DNA of 64,000 bases from Chlamydomonas reinhardtii (taxonomy: Eukaryota; Chlorophyta; Chlorophyceae; Chlamydomonadales; Chlamydomonadaceae). A program made the translations under genes and the position numbers. The notes under the pieces were generated by a model, which had not been told where the DNA came from, ran no database searches, and saw nothing but the letters and a program-made list of their open reading frames with translations. Shown piece after piece: positions 44,760-57,700 of this stretch (position 1 is the stretch's first letter; the number at the start of each line of letters is the position of its first letter). The stretch spans positions 3,110,952-3,174,951 of the forward strand of contig NC_057015.1 of the NCBI RefSeq assembly GCF_000002595.2, given 5' to 3'.

Positions 44760-47700
44760 ATGGCAACACCAGGCATCGACCTGGTGGTTCGCAGTGTGCA
44801 CAGAACGTTCGTGCTAAACGGCGTAGATCCAAATGCCAGCATCGATGACCTGAAGGGACTGCTCCACAAGCGAGGCGCGGAGGAGAACCTGTCGCTGCCT
44901 GCGCAGAAGCAGCGACTGGTGCGTCCGCGATCTGATTGCCTTGCGTATAAGTGAAATGTTATGCATTAACGGCGTGCAAAGCTTCGAGCTACTCCACTTG
45001 CGCCAGCATGCAGAACGCGACCGCTCGTCTCAATTCCTTTCCGTTCCCGTTCTTTCCCGGCCCAGGTGCACCGTGGCAGCGTGCTAAGCGCTGGCAGTCT
45101 GCAGCAAGCTGGCGTACGCTCCGGCGACCACCTGGTGCTGCTGGTGAACCGGGCCGGTGCCGTGCCCAGCGTTCCCGACGACACTACCCCCGTGCCTACC
45201 GCGGCCACCATCCGCACGGCCATCCTGGCGGAGGCGCGGAGGCGCGGCGTGGAGAGCAGCATCGTGGAGGAGCAGCCCCGGCCAGGTGGGCGGCCTGGAT
45301 GCAGCCGACCGGCAGGCGGTGACGCACGGGCCACCCACCTGCGCTATCCGGCCCCATACCCACTGCCCCACCCGTCTGCTAAGCCCACGCACGTCGCCCT
45401 CACACGCGCGCGCGCCCACCAACACCTTCCCCAACCTCTCTCCCTATGTGTGCAGCCCGGCACATGTACGGCGGCCCGGGCGGCATGCCGCTGCCCATGG
45501 ACGCGCTCGCCATGGACGTGGACAACCAGCTCATGCAGCTGCTGGCGGCGCTGGGCGGCCGCGTGGCGGTGGCGCCCGGCGGTGGAGGAGGTGGAGGCGC
45601 GGGGCAGGTGCAGGTGCGAAGAGCTGTGGGAATTTGAGTGTGTGGGTGATGGGGCTTGCAGCCTTGCAGCCGCGTGCCAGTAATGTGCAGCCCTATGCGG
45701 TGCAGTCACCGATGGATGCCTTTCTCGTAACAGGTGGGCATGCCGCCTTTCGGCATGCTTCCGCCTGGTATGCGCCTTTTCGGCGTCCCGCCGCCACATG
45801 CCGCTGGAGGCGGCGCCCACGCGCCAGGCGGCGGCGCGGCAGCCCACGCTCCGCCCCAGCCGGCACAGCCTCCGCCTCCGCCGCCCGCGCCTGTGATTCC
45901 GGAGCCTGACGCGTCGGCGATGGCGCAGCTGGGCGAGATGGGCTTTGGCGAGCCGGTGGTGCGCAAGGCGCTGTTGCTGCACCGCAATGACATGGAGCAG
46001 GCGCTCAACTGGCTGCTGCAGCACGGCGACGACCCCGCGGCTGCGGAGCCGCTCACAGATGACCAGCTACGGCAGGTGGGTGGGCACTAGGCAGGCGTGG
46101 TGTGGGAAGAAGGGCGGAGGGGGCAGACGGGTAGGGGTAGGGGCGTGAGGCTCGCACAAGCTGCGGTATTGTATGGAGGGCAGGGGGTGGAATTGTGCCT
46201 GGCTGGGGACGTCATCAGCCGGGGGATCAGGTAGCGGATTAGGGATGAGGCGTACCGCGCCTACACGAACGCAACAGCGCATCTGCACACAACCTGCTAC
46301 GTTACCACTTCGTTACTATGCACAAGCTATGTGCTGCCTGGACCCCCACACCTGCCGTTGGTCCACAGATCTACGCGGGCGGCCTGCGGGGCCCCGCCTC
46401 TGAGCCGGAGCAGGTAGAGCAGCTGGTGGCAATGGGCTTTGACCGCCACCGCGCCGCCGCCGCGATGCGCCGGTACCGCAACATGGACGTGGCGCTGGCC
46501 ATACTGCTGCAGCAGGAGGAGGCGGCGCAGGCGGCGCAAGGCGAGCAGGCGGCGGGGCAGCAGGGCGAGCAGCAGGCTGCGGCGGGGCAGGGAGGGCAGG
46601 GCCAGGAGGGCCAGCAGGCGGCGGCGGTTCCCGCCCAGGCGCAGCAGGCGACGGACGGCGCGCGCCCGGTACAGGAGGCGCAAGGAGGTGCCGGGGCAGC
46701 AATGGTGCAGACACCGGTAGCGGCGGCGGGAGGGCCGGAGGCGGCTGCGCATGGGGAGGGCCACGCGCATGATGGCGATGAGGAGGGGAATGAGCACGAG
46801 CACGACGAGGAGCAGGATGAAGATGACGACGACGACGATGAGGAGGAGGAGGAGGAGGAGGAGGAGGATGACGAAGAGGAGTACGAGGAAGACCAGGAGG
46901 AGGATATGACGGGTGCGTCCAGTGGAAAATTGCTGTGGAGGTTGCCTGGGATACGGTTGCCAGGTCCTGACAGACACGGGTACTGCCTGATTCCACACGC
47001 CGACTGCAGTGCCGACCTTTTGCTTCTGACTGCTGCCATGCCGCAGGGGACGGCGATGACGAGATGCGCCTGATGCACATGGGTCTCATGCAGGCCGGCG
47101 GGGGTGAGTGCGAGCTGGGGCGCGCTCGGTACCCGCCTGGTACTAAGCGTGCCGTAGTGGTGTCGTACAGGTGGCAGTACATCGGTCGTGTGCCTGAACG
47201 GCGATTCCTCCGCACTGTCACCCGCATTTGCTGTGCAGGTGCCCGGGGGCCAGGCGCCGGGAATGCCGGCGCCGCGGCCGGCGGCGCCGGCGGCGCACCC
47301 GGTGCCGCGCCCATGGACGACGGCGGGCTGGGCGCGGGGCTGGCAATGGGCGGCTTCGGCGCGCCTCCGTTCCTGGTTGGGGGCGGTGGCGGCGGCATGT
47401 ATGGACTGGGCGGCGGCGGCGGCTCGGCGCCGGCCGTCACCATCACGCGCGGACCCGACGGCAATGACCTGGTACTGGGGTCGGCTGGTGCGTCGATGCC
47501 GCCGCTCATGCCCTCACGCGGCATCATGTTGGGCGGCGGCGGTGGCGGCGGCGGCATGGGCGGCGGCCTGAACATGCTGGCGGATCTGGCGCCGCTGCTG
47601 GGTGGTGGCGGGGGTGGCCGGGGCGCTGGCGCGGGTGGTGCTGGTGGCGGCGCGGGTGCGGGCGGCCCCGAGGAGGAGGAGCTGCTGCAGGGCATGGGCC

Positions 47701-47804
47701 TGGTGCATCAGCTGCTGAGTGCGGTGCTGAGGGACGCGCTCAACGGCCAGGGAGGGCAGGGCGGTCCGGGTGGCGGACCGGAGGGTGGGCCGGCCCGGCG
47801 ATGA
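44760..47804 (+). CDS. UBAC1/KPC2-like protein: ubiquitin-like domain plus two UBA domains
   Basis: Exons: 44760-44918, 45066-45285, 45456-45613, 45734-46075, 46369-46912, 47047-47103, 47239-47804; 2046 nt, 681 aa (exon 3 could instead end at 45607). An N-terminal ubiquitin-like fold (LVVRSVHRTFVLNG...IDDLKGLLHKRG...GVRSGDHLVLLVNR) is followed by UBA-1 (AMAQLGEMGFGEPVVRKALL, NDMEQALNWLLQHGDDP) and UBA-2 (VEQLVAMGFDRHRAAAAM, MDVALAILLQQEE). This is the layout of UBAC1/KPC2, the adaptor that delivers ubiquitinated clients to the proteasome with the E3 KPC1. A long Gln/Ala stretch, an Asp/Glu run (about 46810-46905) and a Gly-rich tail follow. The STI1-like region of animal UBAC1 is not obvious. 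Confidence 0.82.
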
Positions 47805-48732
47805 GGTGCTCAGGAAGGGTCAGACAGCGTGGCTTGGTTGTAGTTGGGCGTGCTCGCTGTTGCGGCTCGGTGCGTCATGATTGCCAGACTGTCAGCGGGG
47901 CCAGTCCCGCCAGCAAACGGTAGCTGTCATTCGGCGAAAGTCTTTGACAGTTCACGTGTATTTCAGGTGCGGGATGAATGGCATACAGGATTGGGGGGGC
48001 TTGGATACAAGAGCATGCGCCCAAGGACTGCGCGTGTAACTAGGCGTTTACCCACGTTGCAAGGCCTCTTGTAGCATCCAAGTCTTTCGCAGTGTCGCAT
48101 CAGGGTCGCACTGCCTGGACCCGGCTGGCCCCGGACAGTCGGACCTCGATACCACAGTGCAAACTGCTAAAGTGCCACATGGCCATATGGCCTTCGGGCG
48201 TGCACCATTACAACGGTGACACACTGACATTCAGGACACCTGCTGAAGCCCCATGCCCCAGCCGGCGCCAGCTCATGAGCTCATGTCTGTCGGCACGAAT
48301 CCATCTAGGGCCCAGCACCACTACATGTAGAGCGCGCCAGGTGCAACTTCTGGTCAATAGTGCTTGGGAGCCAGCGGAGATGGAACCGTGGAAGCGAGCC
48401 TTTGAGTCCGGGGGCAAGTGGGGGCGGCGAAGGGATGCGCGGACGCTGCAATTTGGCCGGCACGCATGATCCAGGTCGAGTCAACACGCTCGGGAGAATA
48501 CAAGCTACTTCAGCTTGCAACCACAATACATACTTTGTTCATTTCCACGAAGCCTGTCAAACTCAGTGTCAAACTCTTTGTTATCATCTGTACGCGTGCA
48601 CTTGAGCGACTGTAAGCGGAACTGAGTGTATTTAGCAAACTGCTGCTGATTAGGATTGTAGACAAGAGACCAGGCTCTCTGTCAGGCCGGGACCTTGCGA
48701 AGGCGGCATTTGTCTTCGGTGCGCTATAGGAA
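47805..48732. other. Intergenic region
   Basis: No gene seen. TGTAA at 48035-48039 is a good poly(A) signal for the UBAC1-like gene. The right half holds the PPIL1 promoter. Confidence 0.5.
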
Positions 48733-50640
48733 ATGGAGGCGCCGCTTGTGCAAATAGACACCTCCATGGGCTCCTTCACAGTGGAGCTCTACTACAAGCA
48801 CGCGCCAAGGTGCAAGGGGGTGGAGTAAGGGCGGGACTACTGCTGTGGCGAGGTGGAAGGGCTTGAGACACGGGCCCCTGGCGAAGGGCGACTCCGCGCG
48901 CGGACAATAAAGGCCTGGAACGTCAGATACACTGACGTCTGTTCTTGTTGGAAAGGCAAACGGGAACGCCCTGGCCGCGGCACACTGTAGAGCCGCCTCC
49001 AGGCCTCCATCCCCAACCTTGGGCAGCCTATGCTGCGTGCCAGCGGGCAACCCTGCGGGCAAGAAAGCAAAATGCCTACAGCGCATGCCATTCGTACATC
49101 CGTCACTGGACCCTCCAACCTGCAGGACGTGCAAAAACTTTGAGGAGTTGGCCAAAAAGGGATACTACGACGGCACCATTGTGAGCGGCCTGGGTTGGGC
49201 GATTGGGGCGCATGGGGCTGCCCGGAAGGAGCCACGGCTGCCATGCCATATAGTCAGTCCTAACAAGGAACGCATGTTAAGGAGGGTCGAGCTGCAACGT
49301 TGAATTCGCATCAGGGGTAGCGGCACGGCACGGAAAGCTCCAGGTCGCATTCACTGTACATCTTAGGTGCTGCAGCAGCGGACAGTGCTCACACATCTCA
49401 CGTGCCGGCTCTGTATTGTCGCAGTTCCACCGAATCATCCGGGACTTCATGTGCCAGGTGGGCGGCGGCTGGGAGGGCTGGCGGTCAGGTTGCAGCCCAG
49501 TGAATCGCTGTGAATGCATGTGCGGCATGCTAGTCAGGCGCCGTACGGGCGGGTTGCTTGCAGTTGCGCAAGCACACTGGCGGGGGCGGCAGCATCGTGG
49601 TACATGCGCCGGGCTGCCTCCCTCGCCGACGCTGCAACTGCAAGAAGCGGGGCGGCATTGCATGAATACTTCCAGGCACATGTCAGCATGTGCTTGCGCG
49701 GATCACTAATTGCATTCCTGCTCACATGCGGCTGGCCCCTGCGTGCGGTACCGCAGGGCGGCGACCCCACTGGCACGGGGCGCGGCGGCGAGTCTATCTA
49801 CGGCGGCAAGTTTGAGGACGAGATCACGCGTGACCTCAAGCACACCGGCGCCGGCATCCTGTCCATGGCCAACTCAGGCCCCAACACCAACGGGAGTCAG
49901 GTGCGGCGGACGAGCGTGTGTGGGATGTGTGAGAGTTTGCAGGCGTGGGGACCTGGCACCGAGTTTCAGGCAGTGCTTGGCCAGTGTGCAGGGCTTGGTG
50001 ACCTGGTTTTGATGATGAGCAGTGTCGCGCGGCGGCGCCAACCGCGCCGGCCACAGCAATGCCGCCCTTGGTCCTGACTCGGCCAAAGCCTGTCCCAAAC
50101 CTCGCAGTTCTTCGTCACGCTCGCGCCCACACCATGGCTTGACGGCAAGCATACAATCTTTGGTGAGTGACGGTGCCTCCTGGGACATGCGCCGGTGGAC
50201 AGCACATGAGCCGATGAGCTTTAGCACTGCAGTGCCCCTTCACACTCACACACTGCGTGGTAGCACCTGCCATGGCATGCACCTGATGCAGCGACTTGGC
50301 GCAGCTCGGCACTGGCCCTGGATGGCTGGCCCTGCATGCTATGACGAAGCGCAGTAGCAGACAGTAACACTGCCCCTACACGTGGACGGATGTACTTTTA
50401 CGGGCGTCGTTACAACATACGTGACACTTGCGTTGTCAGACTTTTGCGCGGTATCACCTATGACAATGCCTCGCCTGCCTGCGTCTGCTTGTGACACGCG
50501 CGTCCGGCCGGCTCGTCGTGTGCCTCACAGGGCGCGTCACCTCGGGCATGGCCGTCATCAAGCGGCTGGGTAACGTTCAGACAGACAACCTCGACCGGCC
50601 TGTGACTGAGGTCAAGGTCATCCGCGCCCGGCCGGTGTGA
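48733..50640 (+). CDS. PPIL1: Cyclophilin-type peptidyl-prolyl isomerase, PPIL1 class
   Basis: Exons: 48733-48809, 49126-49180, 49425-49457, 49757-49900, 50108-50162, 50531-50640; 474 nt, 157 aa. PPIL1 is a single-domain cyclophilin of the spliceosome (Bact/C complexes, partner of SKIP and PRP17). The catalytic set is present: [13 protein letters not shown] (Arg and Phe), [37 protein letters not shown], and [14 protein letters not shown] with the Trp and His of active cyclophilins. The N-terminus ([20 protein letters not shown]) begins at the family start, with no signal or targeting peptide. It ends [20 protein letters not shown] as PPIL1 does, so it is probably nuclear and active. Confidence 0.95.
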
Positions 50641-51292
50641 GCTGGAACAAACGGTGGCGTGTGTGTGGCCAAGCGGACACACACCTTGGCGCAGCATGGG
50701 GGTGTAGCTGGGGTGCAAAGTGGGCTGTGTGCGTGTGATGGCCTGGCTTGTAGTTTTGAGGGTTGCATGCGGACGGAGGATTGAGAGTCACGGTACGGTT
50801 GGTGCTGCTGACTTGCAGATGGAACACAGTTGTGGTTTGGGGGTGCAGCTGTGATGGAAGGCAGGCGTATTTGGGCGTAAGGACGTGGGTAGGCAGCTCC
50901 GTGTCACCATCCCGGAGTAATGATGTCCCGGCGTGGCATGGTAAAGCACGCGTGGGGAAAGCCGTGAGTACAGAGGTGGCTACCAATTCTGGTATGGGAT
51001 GCCTTGGACGCATGACTTGTTGGCAAGAGAAGCGGCGGTTTTGGGCCCGTGTGAGGCAGGCATTGCCGCATTGGTCGTATGGGCCATTGGCGGGCGTACA
51101 ACCTGGCAGCCCACGCTGGCAGCCCTAGTACCTGATACGTACGAAGACACCTCAACCCGTGACCTCAACCGCATACTTTGCATACATAACAGCTAAGCAG
51201 TTACTGACGAGCAAACTCGGCGTCCAGCTTGGTATCCTCAATACCGCTCGCTTTTCCGCCCAACCTGCACTCCTGGGAAGTAATAAGCTCTC
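50641..51292. other. Intergenic region
   Basis: No gene or clear TGTAA signal seen. It holds the PPIL1 3' UTR and the MICU1-like promoter. Confidence 0.45.
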
Positions 51293-54161
51293 ATGCGTAG
51301 ATCCCAACAGTCTCTCCGCTTACTGGCGGGCCTAGCGAGCTACGTGCGCACGGGTCAGCGGGCAGCCCAGACGCTGACTGCGCTTGCGTTGAGCGAGCGG
51401 CAGCTTTCGTCGCAGACAGCCTCGACGTCTGGACATGGCTACTCCTCTGGCTGGCCATTTGCTGCCCTCCCGCTGCTGGCTGTGGCCGCCGCGGGCACGA
51501 CGCTTGCGGATGCGAAAGACAGCCCTGACCAGGAGGGCTTCCACCTGCTGCCGCTTGCTTCGCGCCAGCGCATCTTCTTTAAATATGAGAAGCGCATTCG
51601 AGACATGAGCACGCTCGATAAAGGTGCGTGACGCAAACGGGTTCTCCACATGCTCGTTGCGTCCTTCGCTCCCTTCTCTTTCTCAAATGGCGGCCCCTTG
51701 GCCCGCTGTCACCACATGCGCCACAGTCTTCGAGTATTTCAGCTCGCAAGAAAAGGATAAACACAAGTTCCTGGCGGACGTCGACTTGTTGCGTGCCATC
51801 GTGCCAACCTACCCGCCCAGCGAGTCGCACCTTGACCGCTCCGGGTCTCTCGACGGTGAGGCCACACTCAGTGCTTGAGTTTCTAGGGACATACAATTGT
51901 CGGCTGGGTAGCAATAGCAGCACGGCGCCTCTAGATTTGGGCGGTAGCTGATGAACACGTGATAACAACGGTTCCCCGCACACGCAGGTGAGCGCCAAAG
52001 CGCGCGCCCACAGCCGTTCTGGAGCAAGGCGCAGACCGGCTTTTTCAAACAGGTGGACACTGGGCTTCTCAGTGCGGATATGTGCTGCACCATGCTACTG
52101 CTGTCCCTGTGCCGCGGTTGCTGTTGTCTCATGTGCCTACCGCGGCCTGTCCTGATGCGCAGTTCGACGTGGACGGCGACGGGCTCATCTCCTATCCCGA
52201 ATTCCTGCTGGTGCTGACGCTGCTGTCCATCCACGAGCGGGATGTGAAGACCATTTTCGACGTGGTGGACCTGGACGGAAACGGTAAGGCGCGGGCAGTC
52301 ATGAGCAAGAAGGCGGGCAGGCACGTCCTGCGTCAGAACGTTTGGACGTTGCCCTTCACCTTGTGTTGGGCACTGCGCCTCTTGGTCCTGGGAGCTCAAT
52401 TCTGGACATCGCTACCAGCAAAACACATCCCGGTGTGATGCCTGTTGCACGCCCCACAGGCCAGATTGACGCTGAGGAGTTCAAGGCCGTCATGGAGCTG
52501 CTACAGGCCATGGCCAACGTGCACACCTCCAAGGTCGGCCGCTCGCACAAGCTGTCCATGTGAGTCAGAGAGGGAACTTCTGCCGTCAAGAAACAGCGCG
52601 GGCAAGCTGTGCGGAGCTGATTGCTTTGCAGTTTGCGGCTACCAACGCATGTCTAATGAAGGCTCCTGTGTCTCAAAAGCTGCCCTCACCTGCTTCATCG
52701 GCCTTCGGTCGTGACCTGTGCGCTTCAGTGACTCCGAGTCTGGCATCCTGGTGTCGTTCTTCGGCAAGGACGGCGATAAGAAGCTGTACCTGCCCGAGTT
52801 TCAGGACTTCCTCAAGAAGCTGCACGAGGAGGTGCGGTGGGGTTAGCCCGCGGGGGGGGGGGGGGGTAGGTCGCCGTGGCCTTTCCGTAATATGCAGCGG
52901 GTGAATTTCACGGCTGTTGCGCCGCCGAAGAGTGACTGGAGTCACGCGGTTTTGGGCGGTGTGACGCACCGCCTCCCCTTCTCGGCTATTACGCAGGTCG
53001 TGAAGCTGGAGTTCGCGCACTATGACAACATGGGCCGCGGCTCCATGGCTCCGGTGGACTTCGCGCGCAGCCTGGTGGCCACCGCGGACGTGCGCCAGGT
53101 GGACAAGCTGCTGGACAGGGTGAGTGAGAACGGGGCCAGAGGCGGGCTGGGGCTGTATCGTGTGCTCTGGGGCGCCAAGGCCGAGCCCGTGCAGTGGGCA
53201 CTGGTCCGCGGCGAGCGCGGCTGCCTGTTGTGCGAGGCGGTATCTGGGAATGGAAGCGCGCATGCGAACCTGCACTAGCGCCAGCACCGCGATGATGATG
53301 GAGTTGTTTCGGGCGTGCTCGACGGCTTGCAGGTTGACGCGCTGGAGCCGGAGCTGCTGCGCAAGCGCATCAGCTTTGACGAGTTCCTCAAGGTGCACCA
53401 GGTGGAGCGCAAGCTGCACACGCTGCAGGTGGCGCTGGACTTCTTCGCGCAGGTAGGTGGTACGCAGCTGGCGGGTGGGGGGGGGGGGGGCGGTGCTGCG
53501 AGCTGCGAGCCTGCGGCGGGCGGGCTGCATCTCATGCCGGTGCCAATGCCTGTGGGCAAGCTAGAGATGAGGACAGCTCGCAATGGTGGTGCTCACATGG
53601 GCACCCTGTTGGCGTACACAGCACGTGCCTCCTGAATGTTTACTGCCGCCTGCCGCCGCAGGTGGGCCGCGCCGTGACGAAGCCCGATTTCGTGAAGCTG
53701 CTGAAGAAGCTGCTCAACGTGACGCTGCCGCCGCACGTGGTGGACATCATCTTCGCCGTGTTCACGGACGACAAGGGCAACCTGGACACCGCCACCTTCC
53801 TGGAGGTCATGCAGCGGAGGGAGATTATGTGGGGACGCCGGGTGCGTGCCGGGCTGCGGGCTGCTGGCGGGCGGTCGTAGCATGTTGTAAGGCGTTGCCG
53901 ATAGCGCAGCCGGACGCGCACTTGCGACCGTTGCAGGGGCCGGGCGTGTTATGCCGCATGCACACCGATGCACTAGCGGTGGCGGTTGCCAGGACCTGCT
54001 CCCATGCTGCAAACAGCTGCCCATCCTGCAGCCCGTCACGAACCGCCCGCACGACCCCGCGCACACGCCACCCGCAGAAGAACTCGGACACGGACGGCTA
54101 CCCGCCCGGCACCTTGTCGCGTGCGATGGTGTGCATGCGGCGGTGCTTCTACGACGAGTAG
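51293..54161 (+). CDS. MICU1-like EF-hand regulator of the mitochondrial calcium uniporter
   Basis: Exons: 51293-51623, 51727-51855, 51988-52052, 52163-52283, 52460-52559, 52729-52831, 52997-53119, 53333-53452, 53662-53841, 54078-54161; 1356 nt, 451 aa. MICU proteins gate the MCU channel from the intermembrane space, sensing Ca2+ with EF hands. The N-terminus (MRRSQQSLRLLAGLASYVR) is a good mitochondrial presequence, followed by a hydrophobic stretch. Family blocks: RQRIFFKYEKRIRDMSTLDKVFEYFSS, a canonical EF hand DVDGDGLISYPE and a second DLDGNGQIDAEE nearby (the plant/algal pattern), SFFGKDGDKKLYLPEFQDFLKKL, VVKLEFAHYD, and ISFDEFLKVHQ. The last hand (FTDDKGNLDTATF) lacks the Glu at position 12, so it probably does not bind Ca2+ well. 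C-terminus SRAMVCMRRCFYDE. Confidence 0.9.
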
Positions 54162-55980
54162 TCGGGAGCCAGCGTTAGGGAGGAGGTGGCAACGCCAGGG
54201 GCATCCCGCAGCGGCGGCAGGCTGCACCAGCGTGTTTGCGGGGGCAAGCCCGTACGCATGCACGGTACTGCACGCTGGAGGCGGGTAGTGTCTTGGCGCA
54301 ACGCGGGGCGGCAGGGAATGTTGCTGGACGCACGCGGGGGCATTGCTATGGCTTGAAAGGAGAACTGCTGTGCTTACAATTGTGTTGCTAAGACCCGGGT
54401 GAATGTTCGCGTTTCCTGCCTGTTGGGAGCTCGTCTTATCGACCGACGCTACGGTAGTCGATGACCGAGGCGGGGAGGTCAGGGAGGCGGGGAGGTCAGG
54501 GAAGTACGACGTTGGCGTGTGCATCTGGAGTAGGACTTACAGCGGGCGCTGTTGAACAAGGGCTACGGTAGTCAGCCCTTGTCCAGTTGTAATATCGCTG
54601 CCGCGTGCTGTCATCCCGGCGGGCCTGCACCGTCATCTCTGGAACCTGGGGCGGGCCTCACTCAAGCTCCGTGGGAGTGTGGGACGGCTTCTCCCCTGGC
54701 TCCTTCCCTGCAGTGTGCATTCCGTATAATGCTTCATTTACGCGTATATACTCTCCGTCACTTGTGAAGAGGAGGAGGATGTAAGCCCTTGCCTATCCCA
54801 GTGCAGGATCCCCAGGAAGGGCGGTGCACGGGCGGTGAGCGATCAGCGATGCCGGGGGGGGAAAGGGGGGGGGGGGGGGGGCGTTGCTGCATCTGCCTGG
54901 CGGCATCATGATTATTGATGTTACAAGTTCATGCTCGTAGATTGGTCCAAACGAGCCAGGAAGCTCATGGACCGCTATAAAGTAGTCTGGCGGCATGGGC
55001 CTCTGCATGGGACTGGGCCAGCCGCCAGAGAGAGTTTCTCAGGCCCTGGCCACTTGGTCCTTACCTTTCACTCTCTTGTACATTTACTTTCACAAAAGCA
55101 ATGTAGCATGCGAGCTCGCCAACCTCGTTGCCTAGCCAGCCTCTGGTGCATCTTCACGTTAGAGGCACCCTACTATGAGCAGCTGCACCATCCAGCTATC
55201 AGCTTTATCGTCAGCTTCAATGTTGCGGCCCCCACGCACGCGGCTCTGCTGCTATCAGTGTTCACCAGCTGATATTGGAGCCGCCAACGCGAGATTTGAG
55301 GTCATGTTCCTCGCTGCCCACTGTACAGGTAGCTTTTGGTTGCGTCAATGTGGAAATGGGAGCTGGAGGAAATGCCTAGGGCCAGGCGGCAACGCCAAGG
55401 AGTGCAATGAGATTTCTTGCCCCTTCATCAGTCCAAGGTGCTCAACATGCGCTTAATGGGCGCCAGACCCACAGCAGTCTTGCAAACTGGCTGTGGCAGA
55501 ACCCCGCCAGCATGAAAATGCGGCGGCAGAACTCCGTGAGCACTACGTGTGCTGCGGCTGATTGCCGTACGAAATTACGACCTGAGGTATAGTTGAGCGC
55601 GCCCCTGAAGTGGCGCTGCGCCTCAGATGGCGCTGAGAGCTGGCGTTGCAAGGATAGCACGCAGTCTCGCTCTAACTATAGGGCTAGCAAGCGTACGCAG
55701 CCCTCCCTGATCCCTGACCTCCCGGGGCAGGACCTCAAAGAAGCCTGACCACCGGTCAGCAATCTGTTTTCCTGACCAAACTGGGTCAGGAAGCTGCCGG
55801 CTAAAAGCCGGTGTCTGTGAGACCTCCATGCATCTGTACCCGCCACAGTCGATTACGCGCCGTCTCATGAGGAAGCTGAGTCTGCAGGGATCGTCCTGGG
55901 GCCGGTCTGCCATGCCGTAGCAGCAAGGCAGCAACCGCTGGCCGTAGCTCACGCTCGTTGTGGGCTGCGGGCCATGCAAT
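54162..55980. other. MICU1 3' UTR and gene-free DNA
   Basis: TGTAA at 54588-54592 is the likely MICU1 poly(A) signal, about 430 nt past the stop; another lies near 54779. 54846-54882 contains G homopolymers. No gene seen up to 55980. A 179-codon minus-strand frame at 55623-56162 has no family resemblance. Confidence 0.45.
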
Positions 55981-56346
55981 ATGCCGCCAAGCTTCGCCGC
56001 GGCGATTAGCTCTGTTCGCGAATGCAGGTGCGCGGGGCTTACTGGGTGGCCGTAGGGTAGATGTGTTGCGGCTGTCGCTGAGGCGGCACCATCACTTGGT
56101 AGCAGCCGCGTGCGTGGGGGCCAGCAGGCAGTCGCAGCGCAGCGGCCTGGCAGCCGTCCCACGAGTTCAGTTTCAGTCCACTGGTAAGTCGAGACACGCG
56201 CTGTGTTTGGCTAACCGTTGCTGCCAGTGCTTGTCAACGTCATGGTGCTTTGCAGCAGATTGATCACCCATGGACCAAGCGTCTTGGAGCTGCAAGGCCT
56301 GATTGACGAAGATTGGGAGCTTGCACCGTTTCGGCAATCCGTTTGA
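55981..56346 (+). CDS. Candidate small protein gene, function unknown
   Basis: Three exons with consistent phases can be drawn: 55981-56027 (donor GTGCGC), 56103-56183 (donor GTAAGT) and 56256-56346 (acceptor TTTGCAG), giving 72 aa. The first part (MPPSFAAAISSVREC) looks like an organelle presequence. The last exon reads RLITHGPSVLELQGLIDEDW then ELAPFRQSV, which has protein-like amphipathic character. A TGTAA lies near 56659. The acceptor at 56102 is weak and another frame through the last exon is also open, so this needs transcript support. Confidence 0.3.
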
Positions 56347-57700
56347 CGATTGATTGCATAATCGAAGTGGCGTTTTGGCTATCGGCGTGTTGCTCTGTTG
56401 AACTCATGGCCACGGCTGTCGATCATCTTTTGCCAACCCTGCCCGTGTGTGCCGTACTGAGGCCAGGCTTTGCCAGTAGTTTAGATGGATTTAGCCATCA
56501 GACGGGGCCATCGCATGTGCGGACATTCATTGGACTCAAGGAAAAGTAGGCTGCGCCCACGCCATACGCACGCACGCACTGAACTGCTGTCACTTGGGGG
56601 GCTCAGCCCTAAGCCTGGGAGACGCGGTTGAATTGGATGTCGCACCCGTGGAGGGCACTGTAACGACAATGAGGTCAAAATTTACCCGGGACAAGAAAAG
56701 GTGGCTCTCCCTCGCAAGGGAAAAGTGGGCTGTGCCGCCACGCCACGTCCTCCGTCTGAGGCCGAAGGTTCCGATACTAGCCTCATCTCCCGGACATAGC
56801 CGGGGTCGGTTTGTACAGGCACCGCCCGCCATATGTGCCCAGTCGCGCCCAGCTATCAAGCACTAGTGCAGCAGGCAGCAGGCCAACCAGACAGCAAGGA
56901 AAACCTCTCAACACCCTTGCCGCTGCAGCCGACTGCCCGCTACGCCATCCTCGTCAGCACAGGTCGCTAACCAGACAACACCGGCAGGTCTCAACCTGCG
57001 CGCCGGCGCCGCGCTGTCCTCCTCCACGTGGCCTTGCCTGCCCCCTCTGCTCCGAACATGCGCGCCGCCACTGCCGCTGGGCCCAGGGCCGCCCGTGCCG
57101 CCGCCACCACCGGGCCCAACGCCGTGGCCGCTGCTGTTGCCGCCGGTAGGCGCGGTGCCACCGCCGCCGCCACCGCCGTCTCCAGGCCCTGCACCGCCGC
57201 CACCGCCACCGCCGCCGCCAGGCCCTGCACCGCCACCGCCGCCAGGCCCTGCACCGCCACCGCCGCCACCGCCGCAATGCAGTACCCGGGAAAAAAGGGG
57301 GCGCAGTAGGGAGCTCGCACCGTGCGACAGCGTCAGGCCTAGCCCACTTGACCCAGCTGCCGCTCTTGTCCGTCCTCCGCCAGCGCCCACTCCACATATC
57401 AGCACTTCCCTCACCTGCGCCCCACATCAAACCTACTGCCTTATCAACCTGCCTTGCCACTGTCCCATCGCACACCTACTGCCATCCCAAGGCACGGCGC
57501 CGCATCAGCCTCTGTCGGTCAGGGCTGGGCCGTAGGGACCGTGTAATACTTTAATTCGGTTGCTTGACATGTACAACGTGGCTGCCGCTGCCCTCTCGCC
57601 CCAGGGTTCCAGTGGGGTACCCGGGCGGGGGGTTTAGTTTCGACTGGGAAAGGCCCCATGTTCTAAAACGAAAGAGCTTGACGAGAGGACTCCAAATCCA
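56347..57700 (-). repeat. Repeat copy with Gly/Pro-coding minisatellite (copy A)
   Basis: The minus strand reads Gly-rich (GGGGGAGPGGGG) across 57080-57280, then SGGAHVRS, GGRQGHVEEDSAAP and a basic stretch. Copy B at 58870-59400 has the same order. The diverged hairpin module (56688-56810) follows on the minus strand. Confidence 0.6.

Noticed and set aside
46316-47695. 459-codon minus-strand Pro/Ser-rich frame
   Set aside because: Antisense to the UBA-2, acidic and Gly-rich exons of the UBAC1-like gene; its composition is what low-complexity antisense gives.
55623-56162. 179-codon minus-strand frame
   Set aside because: No family resemblance, no splice or poly(A) support, and it overlaps a better small candidate on the plus strand.
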